Counted from the stretch's first letter, positions 15,597 to 25,039 are shown. The stretch: 64,000 nucleotides of DNA from Pseudomonas monsensis (GCF_014268495.2 NZ_CP077087.1:4219501-4283500); one strand, 5' to 3'. The notes: a model not told the origin generated them from the letters alone. Numbers and translations are program-made.

Positions 15597-18410
15597 ATGC
15601 GATTGAAGAACTACCTCCACCAGATCAGCCCGGTCTTGTCCACGCCCCACGCTGCGCGACGCCTGTTGCGCATTTTCGCGCTGGTGCTGCTGCTGGGCAT
15701 TCTCGGCGGCGTGTACAGCTTTCTGCTGTTCACCTTCAACAATGAAGTCTCCCAGCGGCGCAGCTATATGAGCAGCGCGATTGCTGAAGCGCATACCTTT
15801 TTCACCACCCGTGAAGCACTGCTCGAAAGCCTGAGCCTGTCGGCCACGCGCATGGCCAACATGGATTTGCCGGTCTCCGAGGAAGAGATCCGCCTGCTGC
15901 TCGGGCAAGCGCCGGGGCAGCAATGGAGCATCTGGCTGACCCGACGCATGCGCGATTACCTCAAGGCCCGGCAGCTCAACCTGGTCTACGTCAGCAGCGG
16001 CCCCCGGACCCAAGTGTTGCGCCTGTACAACGCAACCGCGGTGATCGGCCGTTTCCCCGAGACCATGCTCGAACAACTGCAGACCCTCAAGCACCACGAC
16101 AGCGGCAACATCAAAGAACTCTGGCTGACCCATGCCGCCGACGGCCACTCGCAGCTATACATCTTCATTCGTCTAGACGCGCGCGACATCAACTCCGGCT
16201 GGCTCGGCCTGGAAATGGACGACCGCGAAGTCTCCAGCGCCCTGAGCGACCACAGTGCCGGCGAGTTCACCATGTTCAACTCGCAAGGCATGCCGCTGTT
16301 CAGCAACAGCCACAAGCCGCCGCCCGGGCAGAACCTGCCGCTGCTGCGGCAACAGGACTTCTTCGGGTTTGTCGGAGACGGGTGGCTGCCCGAGCAACTG
16401 GTGCTGCGCAAGCAACTGAAATCATCCGACTGGCAACTCACCTACTCCATCGACTTACTCGCGGTGCTGTGGGCGCTGTGGCCACAAATGCTCGGTGCGT
16501 TGCTGTTCTGCTTGCTGAGTATCAGCCTGGTATGCCTGCTGACCCGGCGCCTGGAGCACCGCGTGATCAACCCGGCGATTCACCGGATCCAGGCGCTGGT
16601 GGAAAGCGAGCTGTTCAGCCGCGACGTGATCCAGACCGCCCCGGTGGCGCTCTGCGTGCTGCGCCGTAGCGACGGTCAGGTAGTGCTGGAAAACACCCTC
16701 GCCCGGCAATGGCTGGGCACCTGTGGCGAGCAACTGGGCGCCGGTTGGATTCGCGATGCCTTCGATGCTGCCGAGCCGTTCCTGACGGATTACTTCGAGA
16801 CCGCCGACGGCCGCCACCTTTACCTGAGCTGCGCACCGACTCGTTACAAGGGTGAAGACGTGTTGCTGTGTGCGTTCAGCGACATCAGTGCGCGCCGACA
16901 AATCGAAGCCGCGCTGGAACAGGCGCGCCAATCGGCCGATGCGGCCAACGAGGCCAAGACCTTGTTCCTCGCCACCATGAGCCACGAAATCCGCACCCCG
17001 CTGTACGGCGTGCTCGGCACTCTGGAATTGCTCGCGCGTACGCAACTCGATAGCCAACAGAAAAGTTACCTGCAAGCCATCGAAGGTTCGTCCGCCACGT
17101 TGCTGCAATTGATCTGCGACGTGCTCGATGTATCGAAGATCGAGGCCGGGCAACTGGCGCTGGAACTGAGTGAGTTTTGCCCGGCGACGCTGGTGCAGGA
17201 AGTGGTCCAGGGTTACGCGGCGGCGGCGCAGAGCAAAGGCCTGCAACTGTATGCCTGCCTCCATCCAAAACTGCCGGACCGGCTGATCGGCGATGCCAGC
17301 CGCGTACGGCAGATCCTCAACAACCTGCTGAGCAACGCGGTCAAGTTCACCGACTCCGGACGCGTGGTGCTACGAGTCAGACTGCTCAGTCGCGAAGGCG
17401 AACGGGTGTGCCTGCAATGGCAAGTCTCGGACACTGGCAAAGGCATCGCCCATGAGGATCAGGCGTTCATTTTCGAACCGTTCTACCAGACCGAAGGCAA
17501 CACCAACGTGGTGGCCGGCACGGGCCTGGGCCTGCCGATTTGCCAGCGTCTGACGCACTTGATGAATGGCACTCTGCGCATGGTCAGCGAGCCAGGACTG
17601 GGCAGCAGTTTTTCCCTGAGCGTGCCGCTGGAACAGCCCTCCTCCGGCGCATCCCCTGTCGCTTTGCCGACATTGGCCGCAAACAGCGTCTACGTGGTGT
17701 CGCCCATCCGCGAACTGGCCGACAGCCTCAGTGGCTGGTTGCGTCGCTGGGGAGCCCGCGCGCAAATCGGCGCACCTGACACCACCCAGCCCGACGCGAC
17801 GGCTGTACTACTGGAGCTGCATCCCGCGCCCTTCGGACAACCGTCAAACCCGGCATGGCACGGGCCACGCGTGCTGGCCAGCAGCGACGGTGCCCACGAA
17901 CCGCAGTTCAGCCGTGACGGCTGGAAGGTCAATCTGAACGATCTCGCGGCGATCCAGCGCGCGGTTCGCCAAGCTCAGGGCGGTCCGATCGCCCCGCATC
18001 CGCAGCACCAGGAACGCCATACGTTACGGCCATTGCACCTGCACATCCTGGTGGCAGAAGACAACGTCATCAACCAGTTGATCCTGCGCGATCAACTCGA
18101 AGAACTCGGCTGCTCGGTGGCGCTGGCCAACGATGGCGAAGAAGCCTTGTCGCTCTGGCGCAACGGCGCGTTCGACATCGTCCTCACCGACGTCAACATG
18201 CCCCGGCTCAACGGCTACGAACTGGCCGAGGCGCTGCGCCGTCAGGGCTGCACCACCCCGATCATCGGCGCCACCGCCAACGCGATGCGCGGTGAAGACG
18301 CCCTGTGCCTGGCCGCCGGGATGAATCACTGCCTGGTCAAACCTTTTACGCTGCGAGCCTTGTTCGCTGTCCTGGCTCCCTACGAACGAGTTGCTCATGA
18401 AGCCCTGTAG
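15597..18410 (+). CDS. hybrid sensor histidine kinase, PvrS/RcsC-like
   Basis: 937 residues. TM1 at about 23-45, a periplasmic sensor of about 240 residues, TM2 at about 288-312, then a PAS-like region, a HisKA domain with phospho-acceptor His463 in ATMSHEIRTPLYG, an ATPase domain (N-box NNLLSNAVKF; G-boxes DTGKGIA and GTGLGLP) and a C-terminal receiver with phospho-acceptor Asp865 in LTDVNMP. There is no Hpt domain after the receiver. Order and content match the pvrS-pvrR-rcsC-rcsB series upstream of cupD in Pseudomonas aeruginosa PA14. Its 3' end overlaps the next gene by 14 bp. The signal is unknown. Confidence 0.88.
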   Translation: MRLKNYLHQISPVLSTPHAARRLLRIFALVLLLGILGGVYSFLLFTFNNEVSQRRSYMSSAIAEAHTFFTTREALLESLSLSATRMANMDLPVSEEEIRLLLGQAPGQQWSIWLTRRMRDYLKARQLNLVYVSSGPRTQVLRLYNATAVIGRFPETMLEQLQTLKHHDSGNIKELWLTHAADGHSQLYIFIRLDARDINSGWLGLEMDDREVSSALSDHSAGEFTMFNSQGMPLFSNSHKPPPGQNLPLLRQQDFFGFVGDGWLPEQLVLRKQLKSSDWQLTYSIDLLAVLWALWPQMLGALLFCLLSISLVCLLTRRLEHRVINPAIHRIQALVESELFSRDVIQTAPVALCVLRRSDGQVVLENTLARQWLGTCGEQLGAGWIRDAFDAAEPFLTDYFETADGRHLYLSCAPTRYKGEDVLLCAFSDISARRQIEAALEQARQSADAANEAKTLFLATMSHEIRTPLYGVLGTLELLARTQLDSQQKSYLQAIEGSSATLLQLICDVLDVSKIEAGQLALELSEFCPATLVQEVVQGYAAAAQSKGLQLYACLHPKLPDRLIGDASRVRQILNNLLSNAVKFTDSGRVVLRVRLLSREGERVCLQWQVSDTGKGIAHEDQAFIFEPFYQTEGNTNVVAGTGLGLPICQRLTHLMNGTLRMVSEPGLGSSFSLSVPLEQPSSGASPVALPTLAANSVYVVSPIRELADSLSGWLRRWGARAQIGAPDTTQPDATAVLLELHPAPFGQPSNPAWHGPRVLASSDGAHEPQFSRDGWKVNLNDLAAIQRAVRQAQGGPIAPHPQHQERHTLRPLHLHILVAEDNVINQLILRDQLEELGCSVALANDGEEALSLWRNGAFDIVLTDVNMPRLNGYELAEALRRQGCTTPIIGATANAMRGEDALCLAAGMNHCLVKPFTLRALFAVLAPYERVAHEAL

Positions 18411-19584
18411 CCTTTTAATTGTCGAAGACCATCCCTTCCAACACCTGTATTTGCAGAGCCTGCTCAATGAGCTGGGCGTGTTCGACGTGGTCGGCGCCAG
18501 GGACGGCGAAGCGGCACTGGCCTGCCTGAAACAACGCGATTTCGACCTGGTACTCACCGACCTGCTGATGCCGGGCATGGACGGTGTGCAGTTCATTCAG
18601 GGCCTCGCCGCGCATCGGTCGCGCCCCGCGCTGGCGATCATGAGCGCCGCTTCCCGGCGCATGTTGATGGGCGCCAGCCTGGTGGCGAGCAATCTGCAAG
18701 TGAAAGTGATCGGGCTGATTTCCAAACCGGTGAACACGGCCGCCCTGCGCTGCCTGATCGATCAATTGCAGGCGCTGCGCCAGACGCCGCCGGCCGAGAC
18801 CCGCGAAGGCATCGACCGCCAGAGTCTGTTGCAAGCGCTGGGCAATGGCGAACTGCACGCCTGGTTCCAGCCCAAGAAAGCCCTGAGCAATGGCCGGATC
18901 GTCGCCGCCGAGGCTCTGGTGCGCTGGATGCATCCCGAGCATGGCACGCTGTTACCCGGGGCATTCCTGTCGGCGCTGGTCGCCTGCAGCCTCGAGGAAC
19001 GCCTGCTGTGGTGTGTGTTGGAGCAGGCGATTGCCGCGCAGATCGTCTGGCGCCAGCAAGGCTATGACATTCCGGTCTCGATCAACCTGCCCACTCACTT
19101 GCTCAACAGCCATGACCTGCCCGACCGCATCCACGCGTTCGTGCTGGCTCATCAAGGCTTGCCGGCACGCATCTGCTTCGAACTGATGGAGTGCTCGGTG
19201 CCCGACGACATCAGCAATTTCTACGCCGGTGCCTGCCGCTTGCGGATCAAAGGGTTCGAGCTGTCCCAGGATGATTTCGGCAAGGGCTACAGCTCGTACA
19301 TGAACCTGGTCTCGGCGCCCTTCACTGAGTTGAAGATCGACCGCACGCTGGTGCAAGGCTGCAACGCCAATGAGGAATTGGCCCAGGCACTGACCAGCAT
19401 TGTCAGCCTCGGTCGCCAGCTGGGGCTGACGGTGGTGGCTGAAGGTGTCGAGACCGCGCAAGAACTTGCTCTGTTGCGTAAAATCGACTGCACTCAGGTT
19501 CAGGGTTTCCTGATCTCCCACGCCGTGTCTGCGGATCAGTTCCAGCAATTGCTGACCCATGACGGGCCGGCGAACGCGTATTGA
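18397..19584 (+). CDS. response regulator with EAL domain, PvrR/RocR-like c-di-GMP phosphodiesterase
   Basis: 395 residues from the ATG at 18397 (MKPCSLLIVEDHP); the TTG two codons upstream is less likely. Receiver domain with Asp55 in LVLTDLLMPG, then an EAL domain. Phosphodiesterase residues appear intact: EAL in AAEALVRW, Asn in INLPTH, FELMECS, DDFGKGYSS, LKIDRTLV, VAEGVET and the QGF end. It should hydrolyse c-di-GMP to pGpG under phosphorelay control. In the PA14 system the equivalent protein antagonises fimbrial expression; here the same role is inferred from the locus. Confidence 0.9.
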   Translation: MKPCSLLIVEDHPFQHLYLQSLLNELGVFDVVGARDGEAALACLKQRDFDLVLTDLLMPGMDGVQFIQGLAAHRSRPALAIMSAASRRMLMGASLVASNLQVKVIGLISKPVNTAALRCLIDQLQALRQTPPAETREGIDRQSLLQALGNGELHAWFQPKKALSNGRIVAAEALVRWMHPEHGTLLPGAFLSALVACSLEERLLWCVLEQAIAAQIVWRQQGYDIPVSINLPTHLLNSHDLPDRIHAFVLAHQGLPARICFELMECSVPDDISNFYAGACRLRIKGFELSQDDFGKGYSSYMNLVSAPFTELKIDRTLVQGCNANEELAQALTSIVSLGRQLGLTVVAEGVETAQELALLRKIDCTQVQGFLISHAVSADQFQQLLTHDGPANAY

Positions 19585-19670
19585 CCCGCAAGCGGGTGTT
19601 GACGAATGTCATTTGCTTTCGAGGTCACTGTGTCCAAAGGCTCTCCCACCACTGCTGCCCAGGCTCGCTA

Positions 19671-22600
19671 ATGCCACATCCCAATGCCTTGCTGGAAAAA
19701 CTCGCCAGCAGTTCATCGCGCCTGAACAAGAGTTTGCTGGTGCTCGGCGCCCTGATGTTGCTGTTGCTGGGCATCAGCTACGTGGGGGTGACGCGGATGA
19801 TCGAAGAGCGACGCGAAACCTTGCAGTTTCACTTTGCCCGGCTGATGGAGAATGTCCGCGAACAGGAAGTGTTCCTGCAGGATATCGCCCGGGAAAGCGC
19901 CAAGGGTGAGCGGCTGCCCTCTGCCCTATTGCCGCCCTACACACAAAGGCCTCTGCCCGATGAAGGGCCGGGAGTTTTTGAGGGCCGCGGCCTGCCGTTT
20001 TCGCTGCCCTACAGCCTGAAGATCAATCCGGACAGGATCGCCCCCAGCCAATACCCGAAAATCTTTGCCCTCGGCACCCATCTGGCCGCTTACTACAGCG
20101 CGTTCTGGTCAGCCTCGCACTATCAGTCGCCAGAGGTCGTGCTGATCAATGGTCCCGACAATTTTGATGTGGCCGTACCCTCTGCCGGGCGCTTGCGCGG
20201 TAACGAGCAGACGCAGATCGGCCATCTGGTCGAAGTGATGACCCAGGTGAACAAGCGCCTGCGCGGGCAGCGCTCGCCGCCGCCCGATCTTCAGGTGCAC
20301 TGGGAACCCTATGTCTCTGCCGAGGATGACAAGAAAACGCCAACCCTGCTGGCCTACGTGAGTATCAATCTGGCCAGCACCGCGTTAACCGTCGAGGGCG
20401 CCGATACCTGGGTGGTATTGGGCTCTCTTATGAACCTGTCGCAGGTCAATAACATCGAGCGGCTGATGCAGTGGTCGATCTACGACGACTTCACCTTGAT
20501 CACCCCACGTGGCGTAGTCTTGACCGGCGCCCTGAAACCCGACGAGGCGCTGAATGAAGGGGTGAATTTCAAGCGTGACGGCCTGGTGTTCAAACTGAGC
20601 AGCCCCGGCGAGCAACACTGGACGGCAATCTACTTCATCAGTGTGCGCAGTTTTCTCGATTACGCGCTGTGGCCGTTGCTGTGCCTGTTGGCGCTGGTGA
20701 TCGCCGTGCTCGGTTGCAGTCGGGCGGTCAATCGCTGGTACCAGACCCGGGTCATTCTGCCGGCGCAAAGCGCGCACGCGAGCATCGCCGAGAGCGAAGC
20801 GTTCAGCCGCGCGGTGATCGACACCGCGCCAACCGGCCTGTGCGTGATCCGTCGCAGCGATCACCATGTGCTTCTGCAAAATCAGCGTGCCCAGCAGTGG
20901 CGTGACTACGGCCAGTTGATGAACCTGCTCACCTCGCGCACCGCCCCCGGCCACGCCGACCTTGAACTCGACGGGCGCCACCTGCACGTTGCTTTCGTGC
21001 CCACCCGTTATCAGGGGCAGGACGCCTGGTTGTGTGCGCTGCATGACGTGACCCGGCATGTCGAAGACGCGGCGGCGCTGGAAGATGCACGCCAGGCCGC
21101 CGACTCGGCGAACCAGGCCAAGAGCCGCTTCCTCGCGACCATGAGCCATGAGATTCGCACCCCGCTGTATGGCGTGCTGGGCACCCTGGAACTGCTCGGC
21201 CTGACCGCGCTCGCCCCGCGTCAGCAGGATTACCTGGACACCATCCAGCGCTCGTCCGTCACGTTGTTCCAGCTGATCAGCGATGTGCTGGACGTGTCGA
21301 AAATCGAAGCCGGACAGATGACCCTCGAACTGCAGGATTTCTGCCCGCTGGAATTGACCGAAGACACCGTGCGCACCTACAGCGCCTTCGCCCTTTCCAA
21401 GGGTCTGCAACTGTATGCCTGCATCGACGCGACGCTGCCGGACCGGCTACGCGGCGACCCGATACGGATTCGCCAGATCCTCAACAACCTGCTGAGCAAC
21501 GCGATCAAGTTCACCGATAACGGTCGTGTGGTGCTGCGGGTACGGGTGCTGGAAAGTGTCGACGGTCGTGCCAATGTGCAATGGCAGGTCAGCGATTCGG
21601 GGGTGGGGATTTCCCAGGCGCAACAACAGCAATTGTTCGACCCGTTCTATCAGGTCAACGACGCCACCGAACAGGCTGGTGCCGGCCTCGGCCTGGCCAT
21701 CTGCAAGTGGCTGTGCGAGTTGATGGCAGGCCAGTTGAACGTGGTCAGCGAACCGGGACTGGGCAGCAGTTTTACCCTGCAACTGGCACTGGAACACGCG
21801 CCCGGCGCATTGGCCGATTGCCCTGCGTTCAATCCCGGCATCCCCGCCGTTTATGTGCGCGCCCAGGTCACTGAGCTGGCACAGCACCTGATCGCCTGGC
21901 TCAACCGTTTCGGCCTCGACTGCCGTGCGCTGCCGGCCGATGCGCCCGGGTCATCGGCGCTGCTGGTGGAGCTCTCGCCACTGGCCAATACCACGCCGTG
22001 GCCCGGGTCACGGATCATCGCCACCGCAGGCGGCCCCAACCCGTCGCAGTTGCGCGGTGTCGAGCGGGAAGTCGATGCCGGCGATGTCCGGGCGATTGCC
22101 TGGGCGATTCATCAAACCCTGCATGGCGCCGGCAGCGCCAGGCAGCCGTTGCCGACGGAGAAGACCCGGCGCTTGAATCTGCACGTACTGGTGGCGGAAG
22201 ACAACGTGATCAACTCGGCAATCATCAAAGAGCAACTGGAGGTGCTGGGCTGCACGGTAGTCGTCACGGCCAATGGCGAACAGGCGCTGGCGCAGTGGTC
22301 GCCGGGGCGCTTCGATCTGGTGCTGACCGACGTCAGCATGCCGATCATCAACGGCTACCAATTGGCAGAAGCATTGCGCCAACGGGACCAGACCGTGCCG
22401 ATTATCGGCGTCACCGCCAACGCCCTGCGCGAAGAAGGCGAACGCTGCGCTGCGGTGGGCATGAACGCGTGGATGGTCAAACCGCTGAACCTTGCCACCC
22501 TGCGCGCGCACCTGGAAAAACACTGCAAGGTCGCGCTGCCGGAAGCCACCCCCGCGCCGATCCAGCTGTCGCCGAAAATGCGCGAACTATTTGTCACCAC

Positions 22601-22838
22601 TCTGCGCCAGGACATACACACGACCCTGACGGCACTGGACAGCGCCGATGCCAATCGCGTGGCGCAGCAGTTGCACAGCATGGCCGGCGCGCTGGGTGCG
22701 GTGCAGGTCGAAGCCATGGCCACAGCGTTTGTCGAACTGGAGTGCCGTTTGCACGGCATGGCCGTGACCCGCGCCCTGGACCTGGAAGTCCGCCAGCATC
22801 TGGCTCGATTGAAAGATCTGTTGGATACCCTTGAATAA
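19671..22838 (+). CDS. hybrid sensor histidine kinase with Hpt domain, RcsC/RocS-like
   Basis: 1055 residues from the ATG at 19671 (MPHPNALLEKLASS). The frame is open back to a TTG at 19581, but that extension has no signal- or TM-like content. TM1 at about 20-40, a periplasmic sensor, TM2 near 337-360, HisKA His493 in ATMSHEIRTPLYG, the ATPase domain, a receiver with Asp887 in LTDVSMP, and a C-terminal Hpt domain with His1002 in QQLHSMAGALG. It thus holds all relay modules needed to pass phosphate to the RcsB-like protein encoded next. It is similar in layout to the kinase at 15597, apart from the extra Hpt domain, and probably arose by duplication. Confidence 0.88.
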   Translation: MPHPNALLEKLASSSSRLNKSLLVLGALMLLLLGISYVGVTRMIEERRETLQFHFARLMENVREQEVFLQDIARESAKGERLPSALLPPYTQRPLPDEGPGVFEGRGLPFSLPYSLKINPDRIAPSQYPKIFALGTHLAAYYSAFWSASHYQSPEVVLINGPDNFDVAVPSAGRLRGNEQTQIGHLVEVMTQVNKRLRGQRSPPPDLQVHWEPYVSAEDDKKTPTLLAYVSINLASTALTVEGADTWVVLGSLMNLSQVNNIERLMQWSIYDDFTLITPRGVVLTGALKPDEALNEGVNFKRDGLVFKLSSPGEQHWTAIYFISVRSFLDYALWPLLCLLALVIAVLGCSRAVNRWYQTRVILPAQSAHASIAESEAFSRAVIDTAPTGLCVIRRSDHHVLLQNQRAQQWRDYGQLMNLLTSRTAPGHADLELDGRHLHVAFVPTRYQGQDAWLCALHDVTRHVEDAAALEDARQAADSANQAKSRFLATMSHEIRTPLYGVLGTLELLGLTALAPRQQDYLDTIQRSSVTLFQLISDVLDVSKIEAGQMTLELQDFCPLELTEDTVRTYSAFALSKGLQLYACIDATLPDRLRGDPIRIRQILNNLLSNAIKFTDNGRVVLRVRVLESVDGRANVQWQVSDSGVGISQAQQQQLFDPFYQVNDATEQAGAGLGLAICKWLCELMAGQLNVVSEPGLGSSFTLQLALEHAPGALADCPAFNPGIPAVYVRAQVTELAQHLIAWLNRFGLDCRALPADAPGSSALLVELSPLANTTPWPGSRIIATAGGPNPSQLRGVEREVDAGDVRAIAWAIHQTLHGAGSARQPLPTEKTRRLNLHVLVAEDNVINSAIIKEQLEVLGCTVVVTANGEQALAQWSPGRFDLVLTDVSMPIINGYQLAEALRQRDQTVPIIGVTANALREEGERCAAVGMNAWMVKPLNLATLRAHLEKHCKVALPEATPAPIQLSPKMRELFVTTLRQDIHTTLTALDSADANRVAQQLHSMAGALGAVQVEAMATAFVELECRLHGMAVTRALDLEVRQHLARLKDLLDTLE

Positions 22839-22860
22839 TTTCACTCTGGATAAAGCAGCC

Positions 22861-23508
22861 ATGGAAACCCTGAACGTAGTCATTGCCGATGACCATCCCA
22901 TCGTTCTGCTGGGGGTACGCGAGCTGGTTGAGCGTGACCAGCGCTTTCGCGTGGTGGGCGAAGCCGTTTGCTCCAGCGAACTGATCAACCTGCTCGAAAC
23001 CCGCCGGGTGGATCTGGTCATCACCGATTTCAACATGCCCGGCGACTCGACCTACGGCGATGGTCTGAAACTGGTGGACTACCTGACGCGGCACTACCCC
23101 GGCGTCCGCGTGCTGGTGCTGACGATGATTTCCAACCCATTGATCCTGACGCGCCTGCAAGAACTCGGGGTGCTGGCGATCATTCAGAAAAACCAGCTGC
23201 ACAACGAAATCGAAACGGCGCTCAAGGCCATTGCCCGGGGTAATCCGGTACGCAGCAACGGACCGCCGCCGACTTCCGTGATTGTCGACAACGCTGACCT
23301 CGACGAACGCTTTACCCGACTGTCGCCCAAGGAGCACGAAATATTGCGTTTGTTTGTCTCGGGGCTGGGCGTCAGCGACATTGCCCGTGGGTTGAACAGA
23401 AGCGCCAAGACGATCAGCACTCAAAAGATATCGGCCATGCGCAAACTTGAAGTCAGCAGTGATCAGGACTTATTGGCTTATTGCATAGAACGCAACTTGT
23501 TTAACTAA
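22861..23508 (+). CDS. rcsB: RcsB-like response regulator (LuxR/FixJ HTH)
   Basis: 215 residues from the ATG at 22861; the TTG at 22831 is the only other option. It begins METLNVVIADDHPIVLLG, close to enterobacterial RcsB (MNNMNVIIADDHPIVLFG), with phospho-acceptor Asp56 in LVITDFNMPGD, the same number as in E. coli RcsB. The recognition-helix region NRSAKTISTQKISAMRKL closely follows the RcsB sequence I remember (NRSIKTISSQKKSAMMKL). It should bind RcsB-type boxes, and three such sequences occur in this island. It is the last gene of the regulatory operon, 110 bp before the pilin gene. Confidence 0.9.
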   Translation: METLNVVIADDHPIVLLGVRELVERDQRFRVVGEAVCSSELINLLETRRVDLVITDFNMPGDSTYGDGLKLVDYLTRHYPGVRVLVLTMISNPLILTRLQELGVLAIIQKNQLHNEIETALKAIARGNPVRSNGPPPTSVIVDNADLDERFTRLSPKEHEILRLFVSGLGVSDIARGLNRSAKTISTQKISAMRKLEVSSDQDLLAYCIERNLFN

Positions 23509-23540
23509 CAGATAATGACTTTCCAGTTAAAGACGACTTC

Positions 23541-23583
23541 TAGGAATCGTCTGATGTTCCAGCAAAAGTGCGCGCTATATCGT
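23541..23583 (+). promoter_or_regulatory. RcsB-box-like promoter of the pilin-chaperone-usher operon
   Basis: TAGGAATCGTCTGA at 23541-23554, a 23-bp gap, then TATCGT at 23578-23583. Box, gap length and -10 type match those at 14420 and 15548. It lies 64 bp upstream of the pilin start, as does the adhesin box upstream of its own gene. Confidence 0.68.
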
Positions 23584-23617
23584 GTTGTTGTTTTAACCCC
23601 AACCATTGGAAAACAAC

Positions 23618-24217
23618 ATGAAAAAGCTGACTCGCGCACTTCTCGCCCTTTCGATCATTGCCGCCACGGGCAATGCGCTGGCAGAAGATCCACCGGCTCC
23701 GCCAGCACCAACCAAGGCCGGCAGCGGCACCATCAACTTCACCGGCACCATCAACAACGATGCCTGCTCGGTTGAAGGCGCCGGAAGCAACAAAACCATT
23801 TCGGTCAACATGGGCGAAGTGTCGATCAAGGACATGGGCACCGCCACTGCACCTAAAGGCAACGGCACCCTGAGCGCCGAAAACTTCGACATGAAGATCA
23901 ACTGCAACGCCGGCACAAAAGTGGCGATGATTTTCGAACCGACCAAGGGCGCAGGCTCGGGCATCGTTGCCGGGACCAAAGTGCTGAAGCTGATCGACGG
24001 CCTGGGCGCTGCGAAGAACATCGGTATCGCCTTGCTCGACTCCAACGGCGCGTTGATCGACCTGAGCTCGCCGTCCACCGCGAAGATCGAAAATACCCTG
24101 CAAGACAGCAACACCACGCTGAAATTCTCGGCCGCCTACGTCACCACCGCCGACGTGGCAACCGCCGTTGCCGGTCGTGGCGACGCCACTCTGCCGTTCA
24201 CGCTGCAATACGAATAA
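23618..24217 (+). CDS. major fimbrial subunit (type 1 pilin family)
   Basis: 199 residues from the ATG at 23618 (MKKLTRALLALS), 8 bases after a GGAA ribosome site; an upstream TTG is unlikely. The signal peptide is cleaved near ALA-ED. The mature protein begins with a Pro-rich stretch, then GTINFTGTINNDACSV, which holds the first Cys of the pilin disulphide (second in MKINCNAGTK), and ends with the subunit motif LPFTLQYE. It polymerises on the cell surface by donor-strand exchange. It is followed by a strong hairpin, as expected when pilin must outnumber chaperone and usher. Confidence 0.9.
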   Translation: MKKLTRALLALSIIAATGNALAEDPPAPPAPTKAGSGTINFTGTINNDACSVEGAGSNKTISVNMGEVSIKDMGTATAPKGNGTLSAENFDMKINCNAGTKVAMIFEPTKGAGSGIVAGTKVLKLIDGLGAAKNIGIALLDSNGALIDLSSPSTAKIENTLQDSNTTLKFSAAYVTTADVATAVAGRGDATLPFTLQYE

Positions 24218-24238
24218 CCCGCGCGAACACTCACGCCT

Positions 24239-24264
24239 GGTGCGGGGCCGATCGGCCCTGCACC
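24239..24264 (+). terminator. attenuator-like hairpin after the pilin gene
   Basis: GGTGCGGGGCC-GATC-GGCCCTGCACC forms an 11-bp stem with one G-U pair and no following T run. It lies between pilin and chaperone genes and could act as a partial terminator or a 3' mRNA stabiliser. Confidence 0.55.
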
Positions 24265-24289
24265 CTCATTCAATTGCGCGGTACCCCCT

Positions 24290-25039
24290 ATGTTTTATCG
24301 TCACTCATTATCCTTTTGTGCGGGCCTTTTGGGTCTGCTCGTGGCCAATCAGGCCATGGCCGGCATTTCCTTGAGCAGCACCCGTCTGGTCTTCGACGGC
24401 CAACACAAGGAAGCCGGGATCACCGTGCGTAACAGCGGTGCAGATGTACTGATTCAGTCGTGGATCGACACCGATTCCAGTGAAACCGCCGCGGTACCCT
24501 TTGCCGTCACGCCGCCCCTGGTGCGCGTCAGCGGCGACGAACAGCAGATCTTGCGGGTGATTTACGAAGGCGCGGGCATGCCGACCGACCGCGAGTCGGT
24601 GGTCTGGCTCAACGTGCAGGAAATTCCCCAGTCGGCGAAATCGGCCAACACTTTGCAACTGGCCGTGCGCCAGCGCATCAAGGTGTTCTTCCGCCCGCCG
24701 GCACTGAAAAACAACGCGTATCTAGCGCCGAGCGAATTGACCTGGCGCCTGGCCGAACGCGCCGGCAAACGAGTACTGCAGGTGAACAACCCGGGCCAGT
24801 ATCACGTGTCGATTGCCGATATCACCCTGCAATCCGGCGCAGGCAGCGAACACCCTTTTGATTCGATGATGATCGCCCCCGGCGAACAGAAAGAGTTCAG
24901 CCTCAAACAACCTCACAACGCCAATACAGTGCGCTTGTTATTCAGCAGCATTAATGACTATGGCGCACAAGACCGTTACAGCGCGCAACTTTCGAACAAT
25001 CTCGATGCCCGCGCCAGTTTGAATAAAGAAGCGCCATAA
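24290..25039 (+). CDS. periplasmic fimbrial chaperone (PapD family)
   Basis: 249 residues with a signal peptide ending near NQAMA. Two Ig-like domains: the first starts ISLSSTRLVFDGQHKEAGITV and contains VWLNVQEIP and LQLAVRQRIKVFFRP, both hallmark PapD strands (the latter the F1-G1 region). It stabilises pilin subunits and hands them to the usher encoded next. It lies between pilin and usher genes on the same strand. Confidence 0.93.
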   Translation: MFYRHSLSFCAGLLGLLVANQAMAGISLSSTRLVFDGQHKEAGITVRNSGADVLIQSWIDTDSSETAAVPFAVTPPLVRVSGDEQQILRVIYEGAGMPTDRESVVWLNVQEIPQSAKSANTLQLAVRQRIKVFFRPPALKNNAYLAPSELTWRLAERAGKRVLQVNNPGQYHVSIADITLQSGAGSEHPFDSMMIAPGEQKEFSLKQPHNANTVRLLFSSINDYGAQDRYSAQLSNNLDARASLNKEAP

